Positions 44,341 to 54,103 are shown, numbered from the stretch's first letter. The stretch is 64,000 nt of DNA from Paenibacillus woosongensis (GCF_009725165.1 NZ_WNZW01000008.1:62001-126000), one strand, 5' to 3'. Made by a program: numbers and translations. The notes: generated from the sequence alone by a model not told the origin.

Positions 44341-45733
44341 GGTATCCCTCCTTACCATATGGATCTGCCGATTGCTCATCATCATTCGCATTATCGGCAT
44401 AAGGACCCTTCTTAATCACTTTAACGAATAAATACACCATCACTGCGGCCAATACCGCATAAATTGCCGTAAACGCAATTAGCGAGAATAGGATCTGGCC
44501 GGAGGTCACGCTCGGCGATATGCTGTCCTCTGTCCGCATGTAGCCGAAAACCGTCCATGGCTGACGCCCGATTTCCGTCATGATCCAGCCCGAAGTATTC
44601 GCGATGAGCGGCAGCGAAATCGCCCACAGCATCATGCGGTAGTACCATTTGTTCGGACGATCCAGCTTTTTGCGCCAAGCCAGATATGTGCCGTACATTC
44701 CGAGTACAATCATCAGCGAGCCTGCGGCCACCATAATCCTGAAGCTCCAGAAGGTAGTCCGTACGGGCGGAATGTAGTCGCCGGGACCGTAAGTTTGCTC
44801 GTATTCGGCCTGCAGCTCGTTCATCCCTTTTACCTCTCCGGAGAATTCGCTGTAGGACAGGAAGCTGAGCAGATAAGGAATTTTAATCTCAAAAGAGTTC
44901 TCTCCGGTCTTCGGATCGATATGCGCATACACCGTCCATGGCGCCGGATCGCCGCTTTGGCCCCATAATCCTTCGGCTGCAGCCATTTTCATCGGCTGAG
45001 TCTTCACCAAATATTGCGCCTGCTGGTGACCGTACAATGCCGTGGCAAACGAAGTAATCAAACCGACGATGATCGCGATAGTGAACGATTTCTTAAAGAA
45101 ATCCATATCCTCGCGTCTCATCAATTTATAGGCGCTGATCCCCGTAATGAGGAATGCTCCCGTCGCGAATGCGCCAAGCACCGTATGCGGGAATTCCACC
45201 CACAGCTGACCGTTGCTGATCAGCGCGAAGAAATCATTCATTTCTGCCCGGCCATTATTAATCGTAAAACCGACGGGACGCTGCATAAACGAGTTGGCCG
45301 CCAAAATCCAAAAGGCTGAGGCAATCGTACCAATGGATACGAGCCAAATGCTAAGCAAGTGTAATCGTTTGGACAGGCGGTCCCATCCGAAAATCCACAG
45401 CCCGATAAACGTCGATTCCATAAAAAAGGCGAATAGCGCTTCAACGGCCAGCGGAGCACCGAAGACGTCGCCCACAAAGCGCGAGTAGTCCGACCAGTTC
45501 ATGCCGAACTGAAATTCCTGCAGAATCCCGGTTACGACCCCCACGGCGAAGTTGATGAGGAATAATTTGCCCCAGAACTTGGCCATGCGCTTGTAGATTT
45601 CTTTCCCTTTGGCCACATACATGGTTTCCATGATCGCGATGAGCAGCACCAGACCTATGGACAACGGCACAAAGAAGAAGTGAAAGATTGTTGTTGCTGC
45701 AAATTGGATACGCGCGAGCATTACCGGATCCAT
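44327..45733 (-). CDS. cydA: Cytochrome bd ubiquinol/menaquinol oxidase subunit I
   Basis: About 468 residues. ARIQFAATTIFHFFFVPLSI carries the haem b595 His ligand region; WSDYSRFVGDVFGAPLAVEA, ESTFIGLWIFGWDRLS, the short Q-loop segment and PWTVFGYMRTEDSISP are characteristic of CydA, with the Bacillus-type short Q loop. The ATG at 45733 (MDPVMLARIQ) is preferred; AGAAGGG lies 9 bases upstream. First gene of cydABCD. Two TGTGA-N6-TCAC palindromes lie upstream, suggesting control by Fnr/CRP-type or Rex regulators. Confidence 0.95.
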   Translation of the reverse strand: MDPVMLARIQFAATTIFHFFFVPLSIGLVLLIAIMETMYVAKGKEIYKRMAKFWGKLFLINFAVGVVTGILQEFQFGMNWSDYSRFVGDVFGAPLAVEALFAFFMESTFIGLWIFGWDRLSKRLHLLSIWLVSIGTIASAFWILAANSFMQRPVGFTINNGRAEMNDFFALISNGQLWVEFPHTVLGAFATGAFLITGISAYKLMRREDMDFFKKSFTIAIIVGLITSFATALYGHQQAQYLVKTQPMKMAAAEGLWGQSGDPAPWTVYAHIDPKTGENSFEIKIPYLLSFLSYSEFSGEVKGMNELQAEYEQTYGPGDYIPPVRTTFWSFRIMVAAGSLMIVLGMYGTYLAWRKKLDRPNKWYYRMMLWAISLPLIANTSGWIMTEIGRQPWTVFGYMRTEDSISPSVTSGQILFSLIAFTAIYAVLAAVMVYLFVKVIKKGPYADNANDDEQSADPYGKEGYHAIS

Positions 45734-45768
45734 AAAAATACACCCTTCTTTCATCTTTGGTTTCACTA

Positions 45769-45786
45769 TTGTGAATTCTATCACGG
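45769..45786. promoter_or_regulatory. Fnr/Rex-like palindrome, cyd-proximal
   Basis: TTGTGAATTCTATCACGG: TGTGA-N6-TCAC, 36 bases upstream of the cydA start. Confidence 0.55.
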
Positions 45787-45820
45787 ATTTATGAAAACAA
45801 ACGGGTAAAAAGTAATCGTT

Positions 45821-45838
45821 TTGTGACAAGAATCACAT
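45821..45838. promoter_or_regulatory. Fnr/Rex-like palindrome, cyd-distal
   Basis: TTGTGACAAGAATCACAT: perfect TGTGA-N6-TCACA core, which also matches Rex (TTGTGA-N6-TCACAA) at 11 of 12 fixed positions. Centred 52 bases from the other site, i.e. five helical turns. Confidence 0.65.
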
Positions 45839-46087
45839 AATACGGTGCTCAGTATGTTGACAACGCCATAAACCCGCATCACGACAGGGTTTTTTCGAGA
45901 TATTTGCATTTGTGGAGATATTGTGAATGGGCCTCTTGAGCAAAACGGCAACCTGCATCTTTTGCCTTTGACCGTAACTTTTCATCCCTATGCAGCGTCT
46001 AAACATGAGGTACCGAAAGCTGGAAGTGGCTACGTACTCATTTATTCTAATCGTCAAATATTTAATAGAAGGAGTCATTATATCAAG

Positions 46088-48352
46088 ATGAAATTGAAAA
46101 GCATTTCTCTAGCAGCTGCGCTCCTCGTCTTGCAGGCCGCACTGGCTGTACCTGCCGCTATGGCGCAGGCACCCGTTTATGGTTCAGTCGTCCAGGAGGA
46201 GAACCTGCCAAGCCATCAGGTACATACTTTAACAAATGCGGTAGCCGCTGGCTCTACAGATTCGAACGGCGTTCCGGCACAAAGTCCGGCAGACGCGACT
46301 GTACCGGGCAATACCGAAGCCGGCAATACTAACGAAGGTTCAACCGAACCGCAAGTTCCTGAAGCTCCCGCATCGGATCAGCCGGCAGGCGATTCAGCAT
46401 CAGGACATTCTACGCCAGATACATCCGTGCCGGGTAGTCCATCCGACACTGCGGCTGATAACCCAGCTGCCCCGCCAAGCGGAGGTGGCCAGCTGATTCT
46501 TTATATGAACAGCACGCGCATGGAGCAGGACGGCCAGGAATATACCTCTTCCCAGCCCATGACCGTGAAGGACGGCGTATCCTATGTCAGCATTCGCTCC
46601 CTGGTCGACCGGGTCGGCTATCAAATCGCTTATGACTCGAAGACGAAGGAGACAATTATCAAATACGGAGAGGACGAACTCCGCTTCAAGACCGACAGCA
46701 AGACCTACCGCGTAAACGGCAAATCGATGACGATGAAGGGCGCCAGCTACCAGGACAATAACGTGTTCATGGTGCCGCTCACCTCCATCACCCAGGCCCT
46801 CAACATTTCTTATAAAGTAGAGGGCAAAAAAGTCATCATGCAGTTGTCCACCAAACCCGTTGCTTCCTTTACCGTGCTGAACGACAAAATTATAGCCGGT
46901 GAAACGACGGTGCTCTATCAAACGAAGTCCTCCTCCCCTAAAGGCGTGCCCATCGTCGATGAGAGATGGGAAGGACGGCAGGACATCTTTGCATCAGCAG
47001 GCACTTACACGGTTTCCTATTCCGTCCAGGATGCTAATGGAGAGTGGAGCGATCCTTATGTCCGGACGATCGTCGTCGCTAATCCGAACGTTCCTCCTGT
47101 AGCCCAGTTCAAGACGGACAAGGACCAATACAAGATGGGCGAACCGATTACGATTACCGACCTGAGCTATGACGAAGACGGCGAGATCGCCGACCGGCAA
47201 TGGATGAACAACTATCCGGCCTTCTTTACGCCGGGGCCAGTTATTATCCAATTGATCGTTACGGACAACGACGGGGCATCCTCAAAAATTGAGCATACGA
47301 TCAATATTACGACAGAGACGCTGTATACGAAGGATGAGTTCTCCAAGCTCTTCACCCCGATCGGCAGCAACTTTACGATCAACGGCGGAGAAGCCCTTGG
47401 CTACGAACGGCTCACCTACACTTATTCAACGGAGCCGTACACGCTATTCAAGGATAATGGCCCTGAGCCTGTGTACTCCGAAGGCGTGCTGTACCGGGAT
47501 ACGATTAGCGGCCTTACACGTTTCATGACGCACCATGTCAATAAAACCGAAGAGAAGGGCAAAGTCTACATTATCGCCAAAAATATCAACGAGGTACCGG
47601 CCAATCTGGAGGTCATCACCTCAGGCATGGCCGGCCCGGATATTTATGCGGAAATTACCGGGACGAAATCCGTCGCCCGATATTTTGAGAATTACAAGAA
47701 TGACAGCAAGAAGCAAACGATCACGCTGGCTCCCGGCGAGAGCAAAATCATCTTCGATGACATGATTAAGCTCGCGCTGAAGCCGCAGGAGACGATCTCC
47801 TTCCTAGGCGATCTTTATAGTGATTCGCCAATTGAATACACCAGTGTCTTCGTCAAGGACGGGCAAGACCCGCTCGCGGTTGTAGACACGCTGCCGGTGC
47901 TCGACCCGATTCAATCGGTCATGCGCGGCACATTTACGGATTCCACGCGGGTATTCGAGCATTACGAAACGATCGGCGGCGGCAAGAACTACCGCCTGTC
48001 CTTGACGGATAATTCCGCCGATCCTTTCCAGATCGGGACGGACACGGTGCTGGGCGTATCCAGCGTCAATGCGGGCAACTACGGCGTTATCTATAAAATC
48101 AAGCTCCGCGTAGCTCCTCGCACGCTTATCACGTTTAATCCGCGCGGAGGATTGTACATGGGAGCTGCCCTGATCAACGGCAACCTGGTCAGCTTCTCCC
48201 ATACAGGCAAAGACAATGTTTCCAGCCAGACCAGCGTGCTGCACCGTACTGGAGATTCTGAAGAAATTGTTGAAATTTGGACGACACCGTCCGCAGGAAG
48301 CAACTTGCCATTTTCCATTCTGTTCATGCCTCTTCCTGAAATTAAGCACTAA
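46088..48352 (+). CDS. Secreted copper-amine-oxidase-N-domain and PKD-domain protein
   Basis: 754 residues. Signal peptide (MKLKSISLAAALLVLQAALA, cleavage near AMA), a Pro/Ser/Thr/Asp linker (about 50-130), a copper amine oxidase N-terminal-like domain (about 134-254: MKDGVSYVSIRSLVDRVGY-type segment, here TVKDGVSYVSIRSLVDRVGY, then FMVPLTSITQALN), two PKD/Ig-like domains (about 255-410; DANGEWSDPYVRTI, ISDLSYDEDGEI-like ITDLSYDEDGEI), and a 340-residue C-terminal region of unknown type. Such stalk-domain proteins are abundant in Paenibacillus and are thought to bind the wall. GAAGGAG lies 12 bases before the ATG; the frame opening at 45923 has no signal logic. Role unknown. Confidence 0.82.
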   Translation: MKLKSISLAAALLVLQAALAVPAAMAQAPVYGSVVQEENLPSHQVHTLTNAVAAGSTDSNGVPAQSPADATVPGNTEAGNTNEGSTEPQVPEAPASDQPAGDSASGHSTPDTSVPGSPSDTAADNPAAPPSGGGQLILYMNSTRMEQDGQEYTSSQPMTVKDGVSYVSIRSLVDRVGYQIAYDSKTKETIIKYGEDELRFKTDSKTYRVNGKSMTMKGASYQDNNVFMVPLTSITQALNISYKVEGKKVIMQLSTKPVASFTVLNDKIIAGETTVLYQTKSSSPKGVPIVDERWEGRQDIFASAGTYTVSYSVQDANGEWSDPYVRTIVVANPNVPPVAQFKTDKDQYKMGEPITITDLSYDEDGEIADRQWMNNYPAFFTPGPVIIQLIVTDNDGASSKIEHTINITTETLYTKDEFSKLFTPIGSNFTINGGEALGYERLTYTYSTEPYTLFKDNGPEPVYSEGVLYRDTISGLTRFMTHHVNKTEEKGKVYIIAKNINEVPANLEVITSGMAGPDIYAEITGTKSVARYFENYKNDSKKQTITLAPGESKIIFDDMIKLALKPQETISFLGDLYSDSPIEYTSVFVKDGQDPLAVVDTLPVLDPIQSVMRGTFTDSTRVFEHYETIGGGKNYRLSLTDNSADPFQIGTDTVLGVSSVNAGNYGVIYKIKLRVAPRTLITFNPRGGLYMGAALINGNLVSFSHTGKDNVSSQTSVLHRTGDSEEIVEIWTTPSAGSNLPFSILFMPLPEIKH

Positions 48353-48375
48353 TAAACTCATATCTATAAATATCA

Positions 48376-48426
48376 ACAGCCACCCCTCGCAGCATTGCTG
48401 CATATTGGGGTGGCTGTTCCATTTTG
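48376..48426 (+). terminator. Intrinsic terminator after the stalk-domain protein
   Basis: ACAGCCACCCC and GGGGTGGCTGT form an 11-bp stem around an inner GCAGC/GCTGC hairpin, followed by TCCATTTTG. Confidence 0.7.
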
Positions 48427-48504
48427 ACGAGCCAGTGCATCCGCGTCATGCCGGGAAGGCGCTGTAAGCCCCGGCCATGCGGTGCTGCGATGCATGGCAG
48501 CAGT

Positions 48505-48927
48505 CTAGATACTGCGGCTGGTTCTGCCGTCGAGGACATGGCGGAAAGCGAGCCAGGGATGCCTGAACAGCATTCGAGCCCCGGCATAGCGCATCACCCG
48601 CCTGATCTCCTCCTGTTCCTGCGGTGCGTAGCAGTGAACCGGGCAGCTGGCACAGGTCGCCTTCTCCTCGCCAAAGCGGCAGTAAGTCAGACGCTTTTGA
48701 CTGTAATTGTACAAGGCGTAGCAATCCTCGCATAACAGGGTCCGTTTGGCAGGGTTGTTTTTGTCCGCAACCTTCATCCGTTTCTTTCCCTTGTCTATGA
48801 CCGAATGGCGCTTCTCCGCTTCCAGATGCACGCCTTGGCAATATATAAGCATCATGTGGGCGACAGTCTCCTTCTCACGGCGGATTCTCGGCCCTTCCTG
48901 CCTTGCTGCTTTCGCTTCATATACCAT
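48505..48927 (-). CDS. YgbA-family (nitrous-oxide-stimulated promoter) protein
   Basis: About 140 residues. GPRIRREKETVAHMMLIYCQ at the N-terminus, then LCEDCYALYNYSQKRLTYCR and CASCPVHCYAPQEQEEIRRV, i.e. the Cys-rich motifs of the YgbA_NO family. In enterobacteria ygbA is induced by nitric oxide through NsrR and helps recovery from nitrosative stress; its biochemical role is unclear, but the Cys pattern suggests metal or Fe-S binding. Start set at the ATG 48927, with AGGAGG upstream; a TTG at 48939 touches the AGGAGG. It follows the ABC permease gene closely (18 bases). Confidence 0.85.
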   Translation of the reverse strand: MVYEAKAARQEGPRIRREKETVAHMMLIYCQGVHLEAEKRHSVIDKGKKRMKVADKNNPAKRTLLCEDCYALYNYSQKRLTYCRFGEEKATCASCPVHCYAPQEQEEIRRVMRYAGARMLFRHPWLAFRHVLDGRTSRSI

Positions 48928-48944
48928 GGTTAAATACAAGCCTC

Positions 48945-50594
48945 CTATTTAGCTTTCGATGATGAGAATACCCGGCTCCAGGTCACTGCATTTAGTATAA
49001 GCAAAATAACCAAATATATATAAACACCATAACTTACGGAAGCAGCTGCCAGGTGGATGCCACCGAGCACAGCGATCAGCAGCATCAGCATGAATACACG
49101 CAGGCCTTCGCTTTGCTGGGCAGCCTCGAAGGGCTGGGAGAAAGGAAGCACCTTGGATAGAAAGGCGAACGAAACGACCGAGAAGAACATAATGACCAAG
49201 CCGAACACGATCAAATCCAGAATGATGGCTGGGCCAAACAAGAAGACAAAAATGACGCTTTCCAGCATATAAACCGGAAAAACCAAACGAATCAGCGCCG
49301 CCAAAACCGTTCCTCTATGGATGGCGGATCGTTCGGCAACCGGAACGGTATGGTAAATCCAGGCCGCCTTATACTTGCCCGAATAACGCAGCATCATAAT
49401 CACCGTCGGGACAAGCAGCGCGCAGGAATAAATGAACAGATGCAGCTTCGTGCCAGGGAGCCCGCGCAAGCCGATATCCTTCAACTGCGTAAATATGAAT
49501 ATAAAAGGGAAGATAAGCGAGAAGCCTAAAGAAGGGTACACCTTCAGCTTAAATTCACGCTCATTGCCGATCATCGTCCACGCAAAACGAAAGAAGGCTT
49601 TCTCCTGCGGGCCTACGGGAAGAAGCCTTGCGATGAATCTGCTCCACCCGGCTCCGGCCTTATCGCTGCGCTCGCCTGGATCGGCCAGCTTCTGAAGATT
49701 TCGCTCCAGCAGCGGCATCAGCTTAATATACATGGCAATGGCCAAGATCGGCACCAGCAGGCCAAGCAGCGTAAAGAAAATAAACAGCGGATCGCGATTC
49801 CCTTGCAGAAGCACCTCAAACGGAGCGCCAAACCAGATCGGCACGATAAAAATCTGCCACCATTTCGGCTGGAACACCACATCGAGATTTACGATATTAA
49901 ACAGCCGGATGAGCAGCTGGTAGCCGATCGTAATCGCAATCGTAAGGCCGATTTGCACATAATTGATCATGTCCTTCAGCTTCTCGCCGTCGAAAAACCG
50001 CAGAACCACAACATATAGCATCGCGGTGAGTACGACGACAAAAAGATCCATAAGGATTAAAGCCAGCAGAAACACGATAAAGAACACCACGCCATGCTTC
50101 AACAGACCGACAATAAGCGGAATATTGCCGAGAGCGCCCGTCAGAAACACCATGTAGATGAACACATGGACGGTCTTCGCCATCGAAATCGTCTTCCTGT
50201 TGATCGGTTTCGTGCCAAGAATATTCCGGTCCCGGACATCGAGCAGCACGGAGGAGAAATCAGAAATTAGCGCCGTAAGCGTCATAAACATAAAAATGCC
50301 GAACAACAGGCTCATTTGAAAAATATAATTATCGCCAAGCAGAATGAACGGTGTGCTGAAGGCGCCGAATATGCCGTAAATCCATAAGGAGCTGAGGAAA
50401 TTGTTGCTGTCCTTCGCGTCCTCCCGGTCGGGGGATTTCTTCCCTTTCCTATTGTTCATAAAGGTAGGCACTCTGCGGGCATCCATCATCAGCTTCACCT
50501 GTAAAATATGCCTCATGACGGCATAGTCCACACCGGCCTTCTCGAACAGGCCGCGAAAACGGTCCAAGACGAGCAATGATTTGTAATTTTTCAT
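48945..50594 (-). CDS. Putative ABC-2 type transporter membrane subunit
   Basis: 549 residues with about twelve hydrophobic segments in two bundles (residues 75-290 and 340-540) and a hydrophilic stretch between. No named family recognised beyond ABC permease. It is encoded 3 bases after the ATPase gene, which makes it the membrane partner; the size and duplicated plan resemble EcsB-like or bacteriocin/ABC-2 exporters. Likely exports a peptide or lipid; substrate unknown. Confidence 0.7.
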   Translation of the reverse strand: MKNYKSLLVLDRFRGLFEKAGVDYAVMRHILQVKLMMDARRVPTFMNNRKGKKSPDREDAKDSNNFLSSLWIYGIFGAFSTPFILLGDNYIFQMSLLFGIFMFMTLTALISDFSSVLLDVRDRNILGTKPINRKTISMAKTVHVFIYMVFLTGALGNIPLIVGLLKHGVVFFIVFLLALILMDLFVVVLTAMLYVVVLRFFDGEKLKDMINYVQIGLTIAITIGYQLLIRLFNIVNLDVVFQPKWWQIFIVPIWFGAPFEVLLQGNRDPLFIFFTLLGLLVPILAIAMYIKLMPLLERNLQKLADPGERSDKAGAGWSRFIARLLPVGPQEKAFFRFAWTMIGNEREFKLKVYPSLGFSLIFPFIFIFTQLKDIGLRGLPGTKLHLFIYSCALLVPTVIMMLRYSGKYKAAWIYHTVPVAERSAIHRGTVLAALIRLVFPVYMLESVIFVFLFGPAIILDLIVFGLVIMFFSVVSFAFLSKVLPFSQPFEAAQQSEGLRVFMLMLLIAVLGGIHLAAASVSYGVYIYLVILLILNAVTWSRVFSSSKAK

Positions 50595-50597
50595 CCG

Positions 50598-51386
50598 CTA
50601 CACCTCTTGGACAATGCTTACGAACTGTTCCGCGATCGCCCGATGCTCGTTGAATCCAGTCAGTTGGTTGAATATTTGCTCCAGCGAGCCCTCCTGGCTG
50701 CGCTCCTTCAGCTCTTCAAACGTGCCGTCGGCCACGATGCGCCCGCCGTCGAGCAGGATGATCCGGCTGCTGATCTTCTCAACAACCTCCATAATATGCG
50801 AGGAGTAGAAAATCGTCTTTCCATTAGCAGCTAGAATCGCCAGCAGCTCCTTGACCACCATCACGCTGTTTGCATCCAGGCCGCTCAGCGGCTCGTCCAG
50901 AAACAGAATATCCGGGTTGTGCAGCAGGCTGGAGGTGATGAGCACCTTCTGCTTCATCCCCTTGGAGAATGTCGCGATTCGCGTATCCAGCACATGGCCG
51001 AGGCCTAGCTGTTCCAGCAGTCTCCGCCCTTTCCTCTCCGCATCCTCCGCCGTCAGCCCGTACAGCTCCCCAATAAACGTTAAATATTCCCGGGCTGTCA
51101 GCGTGTCGTACATTTCGGCAATTTCGGGCACATAGCCGATTTTGCGCTTATATTCCACATCCCCGTCCTTCGGACTTTGGCCAAGCACGCGCACTTCCCC
51201 GTCATAGCCGTCCACCAGGCCAAGCATGATTTTCACCGTTGTGCTCTTGCCTGCCCCGTTAGGTCCAATGTATCCGATAATCTGTCCCGGATAAACCTCC
51301 AGATCAATCCCGTTAAGCACATACTTCTCCTCGAACTTCATGCGTAAATCCCGGATCGAAATTAGAGGCTGCCTTGGTTCATTCAT
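50598..51386 (-). CDS. ABC transporter ATP-binding protein
   Basis: 262 residues with Walker A GPNGAGKST, signature FSKGMKQKVLITSSLL (Ser-Lys-Gly-Met form typical of ABC-2/EcsA-type ATPases), Walker B ILFLDEPLSGLD and H-loop YSSHIMEVVE. Works with the membrane protein encoded immediately downstream. Confidence 0.92.
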   Translation of the reverse strand: MNEPRQPLISIRDLRMKFEEKYVLNGIDLEVYPGQIIGYIGPNGAGKSTTVKIMLGLVDGYDGEVRVLGQSPKDGDVEYKRKIGYVPEIAEMYDTLTAREYLTFIGELYGLTAEDAERKGRRLLEQLGLGHVLDTRIATFSKGMKQKVLITSSLLHNPDILFLDEPLSGLDANSVMVVKELLAILAANGKTIFYSSHIMEVVEKISSRIILLDGGRIVADGTFEELKERSQEGSLEQIFNQLTGFNEHRAIAEQFVSIVQEV

Positions 51387-51465
51387 TCCCTCAGTCCCTT
51401 CTTCAGCAATATTCCTAATTCATATTATCCAGGATATGTATAGTTTTCTCAATGATACGACTAAC

Positions 51466-51506
51466 AAAAAGAGACTGGCCCCCGCCGCGGCATGGGATCA
51501 GTCTCA
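51466..51506 (-). terminator. Intrinsic terminator of the catalase gene
   Basis: Minus strand GAGACTG and CAGTCTC enclose a GC-rich inner arm pair and are followed by TTTTTG. Confidence 0.8.
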
Positions 51507-51530
51507 GTATATGAAGGCATGAAGACGGAA

Positions 51531-52988
51531 TTAAGACTCTTTCGGCATAAAACCGCTAATATCTACGCCAAGCCCTTGGGCCACGCGCATGCCATACTCC
51601 GCATCTGCGCGGAAGAAGTTGCATACGGCACGAAGCTGAGTCTGCTCTGGGGTCTGGCTCAGATCGCTAACCAGATTCAGAATCAGATTGTTCTTCTCCT
51701 CCGCCGTGAAGCTGCGATACAGTTCCCCCGCTTGCGTGAAATCGTCCGTCTTGGCGATGCGCTCACGGCCTGCTTGGCCGGATACCGGCATTACGCTCTC
51801 GCGGTAAGCCGGCGCTTCCTTCGGACTATCATCGAAGCTGTTCGGCTCGTAGTTAATCGGGGAAGGATCCTGCTTCACGTTCATAAGCCCGTCTCTTTGG
51901 TGATTACGCACCGGAGCATAAGGGCAGTTGACCGGAATTTGCAGATAATTGGCCCCCAAGCGGTAACGCTGGGTATCCGGGTAGGAGAACAGTCTGCCCT
52001 GCAGCAGCTTATCCTCGGACGGCTCAATGCCCGGAACAAGTATACTCGGCGAGAATGCGGACTGCTCTACTTCGGCGAAGAAGTTATCCGGATTCCGGTT
52101 CAGCGTCATTGTACCGACCTTTACCAGCGGATAGCTGTCCTCCGGCCATACTTTCGTAGGGTCGAGCGGGTCGAAGCTCCAGCGGTCCAGATCCTCTACA
52201 GGCATTAACTGCACATGCAGTTCCCACTGCGGGAATTGGCCCCGCTGAATATGGTCGTACAGGTCGCGGGTCGCATGGTTAAAATCCCGGCCTTGCACTT
52301 CGCCGACTTCGGCTGCGGAGAAGGTAGCGACGCCCTGTTTCGACTTCCATGTATATTTTACGTAAGTCACTTTGCCTGCGGCATTTACCCATTTGAAGGC
52401 GTGTACGCCGAAGCCGTCCATTTGGCGATAGTTGGCCGGAGTCCCGTGATCAGAGAACAGCCAGGTCATCATATGCGTAGATTCCGTAGACAGCGTCATG
52501 AAATCCCAGTAACGGGCGGGATCCTGGATGTTTGTATCCGGTGCAGGCTTCAGGGAATGAACCATATCCGGGAACTTGATCGCATCGCGAATGAAGAATA
52601 CCGGCAAATGGTTGCCCACGAGATCATAGTTTCCTTCCTCAGTATAGAACTTTACAGCAAACCCCCTTGGGTCGCGGGCCGTCTCCGGCGATCCCTGACC
52701 ATGAATAACCGTCGAGAACCGGACGAACACCGGAGTCTGTCTACCGGCCTCCTGCAGGAAATGAGCTCGCGTATAGGGGGCCATACTGCTCTCCGTCACG
52801 AACACCCCATGCGCTCCAGCACCCCGGGCGTGAACGACGCGCTCAGGGATGCGCTCGCGGTCGAAATGCGCCAGCTTCTCAAGCAAATGATAATCTTCCA
52901 GCAATGTAGGCCCATTCTGCCCGGCCGTTCTTGAGTTCTGGTTATCTCCTACAGGAGCACCATGATTCGTTGTCATCCAATTCGTCAT
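51531..52988 (-). CDS. katA: Monofunctional haem catalase (small-subunit type)
   Basis: 485 residues, the clade 3 length. Catalytic His in RVVHARGAGAHGVF, Asn in LVGNHLPVFFIRDAIKF, proximal haem Tyr in RLFSYPDTQRYRLG, and the NADPH-region segment NQRDG-like (RNHQRDGLMN). Converts H2O2 to water and oxygen in the cytosol. AAGGGTG precedes the ATG. A PerR-like box is centred about 37 bases upstream, matching PerR control of katA in Bacillus. Confidence 0.96.
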   Translation of the reverse strand: MTNWMTTNHGAPVGDNQNSRTAGQNGPTLLEDYHLLEKLAHFDRERIPERVVHARGAGAHGVFVTESSMAPYTRAHFLQEAGRQTPVFVRFSTVIHGQGSPETARDPRGFAVKFYTEEGNYDLVGNHLPVFFIRDAIKFPDMVHSLKPAPDTNIQDPARYWDFMTLSTESTHMMTWLFSDHGTPANYRQMDGFGVHAFKWVNAAGKVTYVKYTWKSKQGVATFSAAEVGEVQGRDFNHATRDLYDHIQRGQFPQWELHVQLMPVEDLDRWSFDPLDPTKVWPEDSYPLVKVGTMTLNRNPDNFFAEVEQSAFSPSILVPGIEPSEDKLLQGRLFSYPDTQRYRLGANYLQIPVNCPYAPVRNHQRDGLMNVKQDPSPINYEPNSFDDSPKEAPAYRESVMPVSGQAGRERIAKTDDFTQAGELYRSFTAEEKNNLILNLVSDLSQTPEQTQLRAVCNFFRADAEYGMRVAQGLGVDISGFMPKES

Positions 52989-53017
52989 CTATATCACCCT
53001 TCAATTTGTTATTGTAT

Positions 53018-53032
53018 TTAGACTTAATCTAA
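53018..53032. promoter_or_regulatory. PerR-like box upstream of katA
   Basis: TTAGACTTAATCTAA agrees with the PerR consensus TTATAATNATTATAA at 11 of 14 fixed positions and keeps the 7-1-7 symmetry. Confidence 0.6.
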
Positions 53033-53245
53033 GTTCTGTAATAGATATTACCATGCTCTCACTCCGGTTTGCATGAAGTTTGAATGAGGGATTTATGAAG
53101 ATACGATGCAAAAAGCATCCTCATCATGACATGAGACGAAGTAAGACGGGATCGGTTCTGTTACGGAAATGATGATCTATGAATAGCTAGGTGAAAATGA
53201 AGCAACATTAAGCTCGAACGATTATAAAAACGGCGGTGATTACTC

Positions 53246-54025
53246 ATGCCCGAATCCGTGATAAATGGGTACAGGATGCATTACATTGATCGCGGCAAAG
53301 GAACAGCTATCGTTTTCATTCATCCCCCTGTGCTGACAAGCACAAATTTTCAATACCAAATCCAGCAATTGTCAGGCCAGTTTCGGACCGTCGCTTTCGA
53401 TATTCGAGGCCACGGCCGCAGCGGGCCGTCTGAGGCGAGCCTCACTTATCGTTTAATAGCAGAGGATATCAAGAAGCTGATGGATGAGCTGACAATAGAG
53501 AAGGCCTGTCTGTGCGGCTACTCCACAGGCGGCTCCATTGTGCTTGAATTCCTGTTAACCTATCCTGATCGCGCATTGGGCGGCATTATCATCGGTGGTA
53601 TGTCGGAGGTAAGCGACAGGAAGCTAAGGAACAGAATATTTCTCGCTTCTGTCTTCTCCCGTGTCGGTGCGGTAGGCGCCTTGGCTCTGACTATCGCTTG
53701 GAGGCAAGCGAGAATGAAGCTGTCCCTGATGCGGCGATTATATATCGATGCCAAGAAGGGGAATTCCAAAAACGCCAAACAATATTATCAATATAGCCTG
53801 GGGTATAATTGTACAGCCCAGTTAGGGCAAATCCCCCACCCTGTTTTGTTGGTTTACGGAGAGAAGGACAAGCATTTCTACCGGTACGCCCGGCTGCTTC
53901 AGCAGCAATTGCCCAACAATGAGCTCGTATTTATTCCACAAGTGAGTCATCAAATCCCAACTAAAGAAGCAGGATCATTAAACAGGCTGATTCAGCAATT
54001 CCTCGATAACTGCAGCCCATCATAA
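53246..54025 (+). CDS. Alpha/beta hydrolase
   Basis: 259 residues, alpha/beta-hydrolase fold: IVFIHPPVLTSTNF (oxyanion strand), FDIRGHGRSGPSE, nucleophile elbow LCGYSTGGSIVLEFL (Ser in GYSTG), acid Asp/Glu in LLVYGEKDKHFYR and catalytic His in VSHQIPTKEAG. No signal peptide, so cytosolic. Substrate not predictable. GGCGGTGATT precedes the ATG; a strong terminator follows. Confidence 0.88.
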   Translation: MPESVINGYRMHYIDRGKGTAIVFIHPPVLTSTNFQYQIQQLSGQFRTVAFDIRGHGRSGPSEASLTYRLIAEDIKKLMDELTIEKACLCGYSTGGSIVLEFLLTYPDRALGGIIIGGMSEVSDRKLRNRIFLASVFSRVGAVGALALTIAWRQARMKLSLMRRLYIDAKKGNSKNAKQYYQYSLGYNCTAQLGQIPHPVLLVYGEKDKHFYRYARLLQQQLPNNELVFIPQVSHQIPTKEAGSLNRLIQQFLDNCSPS

Positions 54026-54026
54026 A

Positions 54027-54061
54027 CAGAAGAACCTCGCCTTAGGCGAGGTTCTTCTGTT
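54027..54061. terminator. Strong terminator between the hydrolase and sugar-transporter genes
   Basis: CAGAAGAACCTCGCC and GGCGAGGTTCTTCTG form a perfect 15-bp stem with a TTA loop; serves both convergent genes. Confidence 0.85.
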
Positions 54062-54103
54062 GGATTTATAGAATTGGGGTTCTTGAAATCCATTTGGCAG
54101 ATG

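Noticed and set aside
43324..44400. Longer cydB frame starting at 44400
   Set aside because: It would overlap cydA by more than 70 bases; the ATG at 44340 has AAGGAGGG at ideal spacing and starts the family sequence.
45733..45829. 32-residue N-terminal extension of CydA
   Set aside because: It runs through the upstream regulatory region including a palindrome and lacks family similarity; MDPVMLARIQ is the normal start.
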